Source: Phellopilus nigrolimitatus (lineage: Eukaryota; Basidiomycota; Agaricomycetes; Hymenochaetales; Hymenochaetaceae). Taken from it: DNA of 14,202 nt. Under the pieces are notes generated by a model, which saw only the letters and a program-made list of their open reading frames with translations, was not told the DNA's origin and made no database searches. Positions 1-6,919 of the stretch are shown piece by piece; the stretch's first letter is position 1, and every line of letters begins with the position of its first letter. Both the position numbers and the translations under genes were made by a program. The stretch spans positions 1 to 14,202 of the forward strand of contig JAJOHG010000559.1 of assembly GCA_021029095.1 (NCBI GenBank), written 5' to 3'.

Positions 1-48
1 TGCTCTTATTTTACCGTTACAATTCGGACTGACGCATTTGGCTTACAG

Positions 49-218
49 CCGATGTTGCGATCGAACTCAAGCTCCCAGTAGTTACCGTGCCCGCTGGCAC
101 GCCAGGCACTGGGAAGAGCTTCAAATACGATTATTGGTACAACAACGCAAAGGCGAGAACAGTACTCGGGATTGAGTTCCATGTACATAATGCTGCAAAA
201 CCCCGTCAGGACTCGTGA
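49..218 (+). pseudogene. short-chain dehydrogenase last exon captured in H (partial copy)
   Basis: This repeats the exon described at 5542-5711. It begins after the acceptor TTACAG and has the C-terminal motif WYNNAKARTVLGIEFH seen in extended short-chain dehydrogenases, then runs to a stop at 216-218 that is probably supplied by transposon sequence. The upstream exon is outside the window. It is a fragment without Rossmann fold or catalytic YxxxK and cannot be an enzyme. Confidence 0.5.
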
Positions 219-364
219 ACTAACCGTCGACCCGCTTGACCCGCACCCGCGGGTTTCTGAAGACCCGCGGATCCGTGTCCCAACGGATCCGGGTCAAGAC
301 GGGTCCGGGTCTGGGATTTTTTGTCACGGGTGACCCGCCAACGGGTCCGGTTCAACCCACGGGT

Positions 365-383
365 GGACTCGTGGTGAGCCCTA
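365..383 (-). repeat. H right terminal inverted repeat
   Basis: On the minus strand this reads TAGGGCTCACCACGAGTCC, matching the left end of H (TAGAGCTCACCACGAGTCC) at 18 of 19 positions. A short repeat beginning TA-G with an 8-bp target duplication is typical of hAT superfamily elements. Confidence 0.88.
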
Positions 384-391
384 GTCCCCAT
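384..391. repeat. 8-bp target site duplication, right side of first H
   Basis: GTCCCCAT directly abuts the H terminal repeat. The same octamer borders every H end in the window and occurs once where H is absent (9442-9449). Its length fits hAT transposition. Confidence 0.88.
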
Positions 392-1426
392 TCCAACTGA
401 GTAAATAATGTCGTTGTTGGCGAGGCGGATGGGTGTGCGATTAGGGGTATATTGATTGAACCAATGACGATGAGGTGTCATGTGGCAAGTGGCGCCTGTA
501 TCAACAATCCAGTCAGATCCTGCATCAGAGAGGAGGGGCGAGTTGGGATTTGTGAAGTCATGGGTACTTGCATTGCCAGCAAACTCAGCAGACTGAGTTG
601 ACTCTGTATCCTCCTGTGCCGCATTCGCCTTTGCCTTGCCTCCCCTCTTCTTCTTGTCCTTCAACTCCTTCATCGCATCACGACGCTTGTAGCAAGTTGC
701 TTCAAGGTGGTTCTTCATGCCACAAAAATCGCAGACAAGAGGCTGAGACGAGGAGGAGGACGATGAAGTCGATTTGGAGTGTGGAGCAGAGGCCTTGAGA
801 GCGAGTGCAGAGTCTGCAGCACGAGGGCCACTGGCTTTCTGCTCCTGCAAGAACGCTTTCTTGACCGTCTCGAGGGTGAAGGTAGGCATAAGCAGTAGGG
901 CAGATCGGAAGGCTTTGTACTCGTCTGGGAGAGCGCGAATAAGACACATGGACGCAAGCTCATCCTCGAACTGGACAAGGGTGAGTTTAGAGCTGCGCGC
1001 ATTCCTGAGCTTGTGCAACGACTCCTCAACGCGAGCAGTGAGGGCAGTAAGCGACTCGTCCTCGGCTTTGGCAATGCTGAAGAACTCGTCATAGGCAATA
1101 AAACGCGACGCCGCATTGTCCTGCTGGTTGAGCTCCTTTAGCTTCTTCAGCATCTCCACTGGGTTACCCAAATCGTCCTGAACCAGGATCTGCATGCCAT
1201 GCTCGAGTTTTCCGTAGATAAAGCCAGCTGCCTGCTCCGATTTCTCCTCCCATGCCTCCTGCTCCTCTGCCTTTGACGGTTTGGTCGCAATGCCAGAAGC
1301 GATGCGCCAGAGAGTTTTGGCCTGGAGGGCAGCTCGCATTTCGAGTTTCCATGTCGCATAGTTGCTATCGTTGAGCTTAGCGAAGGAAAATGTCGATTGC
1401 GAGTCGGAGGTGGTAGATGCGGACAT

Positions 1427-2340
1427 GACGATGGGAGCGATGGTAGACGATGGTGGTGCGAGTGAGAGTGCGAAGTTGGGGATCAAACGGACAAGCGGTT
1501 GGGGCGTGATGGCCGAAAATGTGTACAAGCCGAATTACGCGATTTGCAGATATCAGGTCAATACAAGCCAAACAGATTCCAAACACCCAAAATGATCGAG
1601 GTATACACAGAATCGTCGCAAGACAGTGCTGGTCTGTCAGTCTGTTAAGACTCCGCAGGCACCGCTGGATGAGAGAGGCTCTAGGCTTAAGTAAACACTT
1701 AGAAAAGCGTCACAAAGGGCAAACTAAGGCCCTGCAGTTGAGCTTCACAACCAATAGACTATCTGATCCAACAACAACCAAATCAAATGGAATGGGTCTG
1801 AACTGTCAAGTACCAGAGCTGGCAAACCGCGCAAAACGCGACACAGAGGGGGAACGGGTGGAGCGATTGAGACGCAAATCAACACACACCGAGACGACGT
1901 GAACACGAGCACGTGTAGACAGATAGAGACTGCAAAAGTCGAAATCGATGCAGCACCCTCAATTCGAAGTCGAATCGGCCACAAGTTGGTACGACGAGTG
2001 GGACCAGAGTAAGGAGACGACGTGCGAAGTTTCAGCACGATCCGTCCAGCCGATTTCGAGCGATGAGACGAAAAGCAGAGAGTGCAGATGAGAGGATGAT
2101 AAGGATGGATGTCGATGCAGAGGGGTGTAGAGTGCCAGCAAGTGCGAATGGCGGCACAAAAATCGACACAAAGACGACGGACACACCACAGAACGCAACC
2201 CTGCGATTACAGCCCAATCCGAACAGCCAGAACTTTGCAGTTGACAGAAACTCTTCCAGAGGGACCAGATCAACTCCGATTTGAACGAAAATCAAGGAGG
2301 ATGTTGTCGACGATGTACTGAACGTTGTTGTGAAGTTACA
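1427..2340 (-). other. long untranslated leader of retrotransposon
   Basis: This covers about 914 nt between the primer-binding site and the Gag ATG, on the minus strand. I see no reverse transcriptase, RNase H or other recognisable protein in either strand, only short overlapping open frames with no protein-like composition. It would carry packaging and dimerisation signals if the element is mobilised, but no specific motif can be assigned. It is identical in position and content at 6920-7833 and 10485-11398. Confidence 0.55.
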
Positions 2341-2357
2341 GCGCAAGGCTCATAACC
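2341..2357 (-). promoter_or_regulatory. putative primer-binding site, half-tRNA-iMet type
   Basis: On the minus strand, directly after the CACA end of the presumed LTR, is GGTTATGAGCCTTGCGC. Its complement contains GGCTCATAACC, the anticodon loop (CAT) and flanking stem expected of initiator tRNA-Met. Several Ty1/copia elements prime from the 5' half of this tRNA cleaved in the anticodon loop, and the complementary site then begins GTTATG just after the LTR, as here. The match is from memory of tRNA sequences, not from a search. Confidence 0.55.
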
Positions 2358-2537
2358 TGTGAGGCGGAGTGGTCTCACAACAAACACAGACAGTGACCTG
2401 AGTCCAATGGATGAGTGCAAAAGATGATATATTATGGAAACTAAACATGCCTGAGTCCAATGGATGAGTGCAAAAGATAGAGAGCACCATCCATGGACTC
2501 TGCCACTTCAAGGGAAGCATTACATAATACATCAACA
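2358..2537 (-). repeat. presumed LTR shared by two neighbouring elements
   Basis: This 180-bp segment reads TGTTGATG...CCTCACA on the minus strand, so it has TG/CA (TGT/ACA) ends. It is placed by the primer-binding site on its 3' side. Two 29-bp direct repeats (2397-2425 and 2450-2478) flank an AT-rich, TATA-like stretch (2426-2436), as expected of a U3 promoter. Being in a tandem array with one LTR per unit, it has no second copy to define its edges. The outer edge could instead be 2559 (TGTTGTTC). No clear polypurine tract precedes it. Confidence 0.5.
2397..2478 (-). repeat. two 29-bp direct repeats inside presumed LTR
   Basis: The copies at 2397-2425 and 2450-2478 are identical and share the core CACTCATCCATTGGACTCAG on the minus strand, with starts 53 bp apart. 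The spacer holds the TATA-like CATAATATATC. Duplicated U3 blocks often act as enhancer or activator sites, and that role is inferred here. The equivalents lie at 7890-7971 and 11455-11536. Confidence 0.7.
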
Positions 2538-2618
2538 TGTCAGGTGACGCAGAACAACAAGTCAGGAGTTCAAGTCACCCGGTATGCAAAATAATAAAAG
2601 GAATAAAAGTGTCCAAGA

Positions 2619-3956
2619 TCATACTATATCCAATATGGCAGGACGAGGAGGAGGAGGAGCTGGTGGATTAGCAGGGAGAAGAAGTGGCAGAACATCATCC
2701 ACATCGCCATCTCCCCCCTGTTCCGGCACAGCTGTAGCCTCTGGAGGAGTTGGAACCCTTAAGTCGACAGGAGACCTGGTATTTCCAGGGAACACGCGCT
2801 CATCAAACTGAGCAGAGTCACTAATGACCTCTTTGCGCGTTATGGAGTTCCAGAAAATCCAGCCTTTGTAGTTCTCAGGGTAACCAATGAAAGAGCATTT
2901 CTGCGTGTGTGACTGGAGCTGTTTGCGCATGTCTTTCTTGACATGCACATAGGAGGTGCAGCCAAATACTCGAAAATGCGACACATCCGGCTTGGAATTG
3001 TGCCACAGCTCATAGGGCGTCTTGCCCTGGACAGCAGAAGTAGGAGAGCGATTGTGCACATGAACAAAAGCATTGACCGCATCCCACCAGAAACTGGCAG
3101 GTAGGTGTGCTTCGTTCAGCATAGTGGTAATGCCCTCAGCCAAAGTGCGATTAGCTCGCTCAGCTACTCCATTCTGGTGGGGTTCATCACGAACAGTGTG
3201 TTGCCGGTGAATCCCTTCAGAAATGCAGAATTGCTCCCATGCCTTGGGCATGTATTCTCCTCCCTTGTCATCGCGTGTCGCTTTGATCTTCAGGTTGAGC
3301 TGGTTCTCTGCATGTGCTTTGTAGCGCTTGAAAGCGTCAAACGCATCGCTTTTCTTCTTAAGGGGTATGACTCCCCAGCGCCGACTGTAATCATCAATGA
3401 ATGTGATCCAGTAACGATAGCCATGCCGAGTTTGAACTGGCAGAGGGCCATGCACATCAGAGTGGACCAGCTGCAATAGACCAGTAGAGCGATGAGATGC
3501 AAGTCTTGAGACATTCGACCTATGCTGCTTGCCTGCAATGCAAGGCTCGCAGATTGGGTCAGGCGACTCCATAGACTTCACAATAATCCCCTTAACCATG
3601 TCATGATCAATCAGTCTCTTGACATCCCCATGATTCAGGTGTGCAAATCGACGATGCCAGAGCGTTAAGTCGAGTGGACAGGTGCTAACCATGCCAGAGA
3701 ATTGGGTCATGGGCACAACTTGTCCATTGAGGAACGCGGCGTAGTTGGTGTTGATTGCAGCAGTGAAGAGGAGAGTGCCGTTGCGACGAAATAGAATCTG
3801 ATCAGACTTGATAGTGACAATGTAGGATTTGACACGAGTTAAATACAGGACTGAGAGGAGATTGTTTCTGAGATCTGGTACATGAAGAACGCGCTCAAAC
3901 TCTAGCAGACGACCCTTCTTTCCATTGACCACTGGCTGAAAGCGGACAGTCCCCAT
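2619..3956 (-). pseudogene. copia-type integrase half, separated from Gag-PR by H
   Basis: This is the continuation of the frame beyond H and equals residues 346-790 of the intact protein. It has the pre-integrase/zinc region LWHRRFAHLNH with CEPC (H446, H451, C481, C484) and the integrase core with D512, D575 and E611, a D-D-35-E triad. The copia-type GKTPYELWHNSKP block follows, then a proline-rich tail ending at the stop 2619-2621. Reverse transcriptase would normally follow and is absent. The target duplication copy supplies an in-frame ATG at 3956 (Met346), so the 445-codon half is formally open, but nothing shows that it is translated. Confidence 0.85.
3949..3956. repeat. 8-bp target site duplication, left side of full H
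   Basis: GTCCCCAT lies immediately left of the H terminus at 3957 and is matched by 5877-5884 on the other side. On the coding (minus) strand it is ATGGGGAC, the codons of Met346-Gly347 and part of Thr348. Confidence 0.92.
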
Positions 3957-3975
3957 TAGAGCTCACCACGAGTCC
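3957..3975 (+). repeat. H left terminal inverted repeat
   Basis: TAGAGCTCACCACGAGTCC. It pairs with 5858-5876, differing only at the fourth base (A versus G). It directly follows the target duplication. Confidence 0.9.
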
Positions 3976-4115
3976 TTAAAACCCGTGAGGACCCGTGACC
4001 AAACCCGGACTACAGATCCGTATTCACGGATCACCCGTCAACGGGTGATCCGTGGGAAACGGATTGTCACGGGTCCGGGTCGAGAATTTGTGATTTTCCA
4101 ATACCCGCAGGTAGT
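3976..4115. repeat. left subterminal motif cluster of H
   Basis: Short motifs of the form ACCCGT, ACGGGT and GATCCG recur in both orientations through this stretch. It includes a perfect 14-bp-arm palindrome at 4025-4054. The right subterminal zone is built from the same words but is not a simple inverted copy. Transposase binding is the likely role, by analogy with hAT subterminal repeats. Confidence 0.6.
4025..4054. repeat. perfect palindrome in H subterminal zone
   Basis: The arm CACGGATCACCCGT (4025-4038) and its exact reverse complement (4041-4054) are separated by two bases. It could extrude as a hairpin or bind a dimeric protein. It recurs at 13083-13112. Confidence 0.85.
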
Positions 4116-4396
4116 TCATGGGTTTTCAAGGACAGAGTAGCAGTAGAACATTCATTTGTATATTGTGACCATGTATGGTATGTACCATCGGTTACCGCTA
4201 TCAATGAACTACATAAAGGAGTTGATGTACGTCCTGCAGCGGCGGCAGCGCAGTGACATGTCGCTCCAGCCCAGCCCCGTCGTCAGCCCAAGGCCTTCCC
4301 TTAGCTGCTTCCCGTCGCGATGCCTCTTGCGCCGGCGGTCCGTGTCACGCTCGTCCTTGAACAGGCCGGACTTGGTCATGACAGAGCCCATCGACG

Positions 4397-4470
4397 CTGC
4401 CGCACCCAAAACAAAAAAGCGCATCAGCGGCCCGAAACCCCACAACAAGAAAAAAAATCCCAGTACGCAC
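4397..4470 (-). other. intron in captured minus-strand gene
   Basis: This 74-nt stretch begins GTGCGT and ends GGCAG on the minus strand, with a T-rich interior and a CTGAT branch-like sequence. It interrupts the coding in phase 1. Joining its flanks gives a continuous frame (SNVTV to ASMGSVMTK). The equivalent at 13455-13527 is 73 nt because an A8 run on the plus strand is A7 there. Retention of the intron argues against capture through mRNA. Confidence 0.6.
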
Positions 4471-4707
4471 CGACCGTAACGTTGCTCGCGATGCTCTCCC
4501 GGCCGCCGCCGCCGAGGCCCATCGAGGCGAGCGAGCCGCGCGACGCCGAGGACGCCAGCGAGGCCATCAACGCCGCCGACGCGAGCACCTTCGAGTGCGG
4601 CGACAGCACGCCCGCGCGCAGCAGGATGTGCGGCAGCGGCGTGTGCAGATCGATGTCGCTGTCGCTGTCCTCGCTGCCGTCCGCGTCCTCCCCAAAGAAC
4701 CTCCCAT

Positions 4708-4733
4708 CGCCGCCGCCGCCGCCGCCGCCGCCG
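4708..4733. repeat. CGC trinucleotide microsatellite
   Basis: An uninterrupted run of CGC triplets within the captured gene, giving polyglycine in the minus-strand frame (and polyproline or polyalanine in others). It is repeated at 13765-13790. Confidence 0.85.
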
Positions 4734-5367
4734 TCGCGCAGCACGCCGAGCTCGTCGACCGCCTCCGCGTCCAGCAGCGCCGGCGCGAGGTTGTACCCGC
4801 CGCGGTGCCGCGCGCGATTGTGACGCCGTAGTCCGGCTCCTCGTCGCGCAGAATGCCCCCATACGCGTCCTCCAGCTCGTCCATCACGCGCCCCCGCGGC
4901 GACGCACCAGAGCCACGCGCGCGCCAGCGCCATCTCGCGCTCGCTCGGGAGCGACGGGCGCGCGCGCGCGCCGGTGCCGGTGCTGGTGCTCCCCCTGTCC
5001 CACACGGAGCTCGAACGTGAGGGCGTCGTCGCGCGCAGGGACCGCGACGAGCGGCTCGAGCGCGCCGAGCGCGCGGGGCGCGGCGTCGTACACAACATCG
5101 CCGCGACGTCCGGCGAGGTCGCGCCCCCGCCCCTGCCGCGCGCCGCGCCGTCCGTGTCCTCGACCCAGCTCTGCGTGCGGCACGACGACGCAGACGCAAA
5201 CGCAGACGCCGACGCCGACGCCGACTCGAGCGGCGCCGCGCTCGCGACGCTCGTGCGCGGGGGCTTCGCAGGGAGCGGCGGGCGCGGGCGTCACGGGCGT
5301 GACCGCGGGCGCGAGGAGCGGGTCCGCGCGCATGTCGGGCTCCGCGGTGAGCAGCGCGGGCCCGCGA

Positions 5368-5711
5368 ATGCGCGACGTCTCGCTCGGCCACGTGCGCGCG
5401 CTTGAGGTGCCCGCGGCAGGCGGGCAGCGCTTCATCCTGACCGCCAGCGCGTTCATCTGGCAGGACTGGTGTACGTGTTTTCCGGTTTAACCATGCTCTT
5501 ATTTTACCGTTACAATTCGGACTGACGCATTTGGCTTACAGCCGATGTTGCGATCGAACTCAAGCTCCCAGTAGTTACCGTGCCCGCTGGCACGCCAGGC
5601 ACTGGGAAGAGCTTCAAATACGATTATTGGTACAACAACGCAAAGGCGAGAACAGTACTCGGGATTGAGTTCCATGTACATAATGCTGCAAAACCCCGTC
5701 AGGACTCGTGA
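5368..5711 (+). pseudogene. captured 3' part of an extended short-chain dehydrogenase gene
   Basis: The plus-strand exon 5368-5470 encodes MRDVSLGHVRALEVPAAGG then RFILTASAFIWQDW. This resembles the substrate-domain segment of NAD(P)-dependent extended SDRs (Gre2/dihydroflavonol reductase-like; typically DVxDVAxAHVxAL...F). A 71-nt intron (5471-5541) follows. The second exon (5542-5711) gives a Pro-rich loop, then YDYWYNNAKARTVLGIEFH, the usual C-terminal KA/SKxxxxLGxxF signature. The intron phase (1) joins the halves in frame. The Rossmann GxxGxxG and YxxxK regions are missing. The stop at 5709-5711 is probably in transposon sequence. Family call is from motif memory. Confidence 0.55.
5471..5541 (+). 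other. intron in captured dehydrogenase fragment
   Basis: Donor GTACGT at 5471, branch-like CTGAC at 5522-5526 and acceptor TTACAG ending at 5541. It is 71 nt long, normal for basidiomycete introns. Exon 1 ends one base into a codon and exon 2 supplies the other two, keeping the dehydrogenase-like frame across the join. The window's first 48 bases are the end of the same intron in another H copy. Confidence 0.65.
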
Positions 5712-5857
5712 ACTAACCGTCGACCCGCTTGACCCGCACCCGCGGGTTTCTGAAGACCCGCGGATCCGTGTCCCAACGGATCCGGGTCAAGACGGGTCCG
5801 GGTCTGGGATTTTTTGTCACGGGTGACCCGCCAACGGGTCCGGTTCAACCCACGGGT
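5712..5857. repeat. right subterminal motif cluster of H
   Basis: Dense ACCCGC, ACGGGT, GGATCC and CCCGCGGG words in both orientations lie between the captured dehydrogenase piece and the right terminal repeat. This is the counterpart of 3976-4115 in style. The same block lies at 219-364. Confidence 0.6.
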
Positions 5858-5876
5858 GGACTCGTGGTGAGCCCTA
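5858..5876 (-). repeat. H right terminal inverted repeat (full copy)
   Basis: Plus strand GGACTCGTGGTGAGCCCTA. It is the reverse complement of the left terminus with one mismatch and is followed by the target duplication. Confidence 0.9.
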
Positions 5877-5884
5877 GTCCCCAT
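5877..5884. repeat. 8-bp target site duplication, right side of full H
   Basis: GTCCCCAT, identical to 3949-3956. After it the retrotransposon frame resumes. Confidence 0.92.
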
Positions 5885-6919
5885 TCCAACTGAGTAAATA
5901 ATGTCGTTGTTGGCGAGGCGGATGGGTGTGCGATTAGGGGTATATTGATTGAACCAATGACGATGAGGTGTCATGTGGCAAGTGGCGCCTGTATCAACAA
6001 TCCAGTCAGATCCTGCATCAGAGAGGAGGGGCGAGTTGGGATTTGTGAAGTCATGGGTACTTGCATTGCCAGCAAACTCAGCAGACTGAGTTGACTCTGT
6101 ATCCTCCTGTGCCGCATTCGCCTTTGCCTTGCCTCCCCTCTTCTTCTTGTCCTTCAACTCCTTCATCGCATCACGACGCTTGTAGCAAGTTGCTTCAAGG
6201 TGGTTCTTCATGCCACAAAAATCGCAGACAAGAGGCTGAGACGAGGAGGAGGACGATGAAGTCGATTTGGAGTGTGGAGCAGAGGCCTTGAGAGCGAGTG
6301 CAGAGTCTGCAGCACGAGGGCCACTGGCTTTCTGCTCCTGCAAGAACGCTTTCTTGACCGTCTCGAGGGTGAAGGTAGGCATAAGCAGTAGGGCAGATCG
6401 GAAGGCTTTGTACTCGTCTGGGAGAGCGCGAATAAGACACATGGACGCAAGCTCATCCTCGAACTGGACAAGGGTGAGTTTAGAGCTGCGCGCATTCCTG
6501 AGCTTGTGCAACGACTCCTCAACGCGAGCAGTGAGGGCAGTAAGCGACTCGTCCTCGGCTTTGGCAATGCTGAAGAACTCGTCATAGGCAATAAAACGCG
6601 ACGCCGCATTGTCCTGCTGGTTGAGCTCCTTTAGCTTCTTCAGCATCTCCACTGGGTTACCCAAATCGTCCTGAACCAGGATCTGCATGCCATGCTCGAG
6701 TTTTCCGTAGATAAAGCCAGCTGCCTGCTCCGATTTCTCCTCCCATGCCTCCTGCTCCTCTGCCTTTGACGGTTTGGTCGCAATGCCAGAAGCGATGCGC
6801 CAGAGAGTTTTGGCCTGGAGGGCAGCTCGCATTTCGAGTTTCCATGTCGCATAGTTGCTATCGTTGAGCTTAGCGAAGGAAAATGTCGATTGCGAGTCGG
6901 AGGTGGTAGATGCGGACAT

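Larger units (their letters stand above)
1..383. mobile_element. hAT-like element H, right end only
   Basis: This is the right-hand part of H, cut by the window start and identical by eye to 5494-5876. It holds the end of an intron (1-48), the last exon of a captured dehydrogenase gene (49-218), a subterminal zone of ACCCG/CGGGT motifs (about 219-364) and the terminal inverted repeat (365-383). The target duplication GTCCCCAT follows at once (384-391), so the element boundary is exact. The rest of this copy lies upstream of the window. Confidence 0.85.
206..1426 (-). pseudogene. copia-type Gag-protease, truncated by H insertion
   Basis: Minus-strand frame starting at the ATG at 1426. It gives a Gag with an N-terminal copia Gag signature (AKLNDSNYATWKLEM), a polyserine linker near residue 220, a CX2CX4HX4C zinc knuckle (C232, C235, H240, C245) and an aspartic protease active site DTGA (D309-A312). 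After Thr348 the frame enters H and adds about 58 unrelated residues before a stop at 206-208. Integrase is therefore cut off. The frame is open further upstream to 1528, but only from a TTG codon. The first ATG, followed directly by the Gag signature, is the better start. A truncated Gag-PR protein could still be made, but function is unproven. Confidence 0.85.
392..3956 (-). mobile_element. copia-like retrotransposon unit X1
   Basis: First of three copies of the retrotransposon repeat unit. The H insertion makes it look circularly permuted. Reading the minus strand from 3956, it holds the integrase half (3956-2619), a presumed LTR (2537-2358), a primer-binding site, a leader and then the Gag-protease half (1426-392). 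The two coding halves belong to neighbouring elements in the array that share the LTR at 2358-2537. Its translated frames are identical to those of X2 and X3. Confidence 0.85.
4209..5366 (-). pseudogene. captured fragment of an unrecognised host gene, frameshifted
   Basis: GC-rich minus-strand sequence with protein-like composition that switches frame several times. The pieces in order include an Ala/Ser-rich stretch ending SPDVAAM (about 5285-5090), then DAAPRALGALEPLVAVPARD, then MDELEDAYGGILRDEEPDYG (about 4885-4830). Next comes an acidic/Ser segment with GEDADGSEDSDSDIDLHTPL, then GGGGRESIASNVTV up to 4471. A 74-nt intron follows, then ASMGSVMTKSGLFKDERD and a basic run ending LTTGLGWSD near 4260. 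The frame stops at 4209. I do not recognise the family. The repeated frame changes mean decay or more introns than I can place. Both copies in the window share them. Confidence 0.5.
3957..5876. mobile_element. complete non-autonomous hAT-like element H with captured gene pieces
   Basis: This 1920-bp element has 19-bp terminal inverted repeats (3957-3975, 5858-5876; one mismatch) and a perfect 8-bp target duplication. Subterminal zones (about 3976-4115 and 5712-5857) are crowded with ACCCGT/ACGGGT-type motifs, which in hAT elements commonly bind transposase. The interior is much more GC-rich than the ends. It holds no transposase but has two gene fragments in opposite orientation, each with an apparent intron, so capture was at the DNA level. 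It disrupts a copia-like Gag-PR-IN frame. The best description is a Pack-type hAT derivative mobilised in trans. A very large MITE with incidental filler is the alternative. Confidence 0.85.
5699..6919 (-). pseudogene. copia-type Gag-protease, truncated by H insertion (second copy)
   Basis: Same 406-codon frame as 206-1426, from the ATG at 6919 to a stop inside H at 5699-5701. It is the 5' half of the element whose integrase half lies on the far side of H at 2619-3956. Removing H and one target duplication copy would make the two halves contiguous and in phase, as in the undisturbed copy at 8112-10484. Confidence 0.85.

Noticed and set aside
1427..1528. N-terminal extension of Gag by 34 codons
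   Set aside because: The extension has no ATG, only a TTG. The ATG at 1426 is followed directly by the copia Gag signature.
2302..2537. Longer LTR with perfect TGTTG/CAACA ends
   Set aside because: It would place the tRNA-iMet-like site inside the LTR, and nothing resembling a primer site follows 2302. It remains an alternative.
2513..2590. tRNA-like sequence on the plus strand with a B-box-like GAGTTCAAGTC
   Set aside because: Acceptor pairing is only partial, the T stem has two mismatches, and no anticodon stem or A box can be drawn.
392..3956. X1 as a circularly permuted or rearranged retrotransposon
   Set aside because: The X2-X3 join shows the normal order. The apparent permutation comes from H interrupting a tandem array at one site.
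4957..4972. Alternating CG run as a regulatory or Z-DNA site
   Set aside because: It is a short run in GC-rich captured coding DNA with nothing else to support a role.
4209..5490. Several long overlapping ORFs on both strands, rich in Arg, Ala and Gly
   Set aside because: They are products of very high GC with few stop codons. Only the pieces with protein-like composition and splice sites were kept.
5499..5681. 60-codon minus-strand ORF, repeated at 6-188
   Set aside because: It is antisense to the dehydrogenase-like exon, which has splice signals and a family motif on the plus strand.
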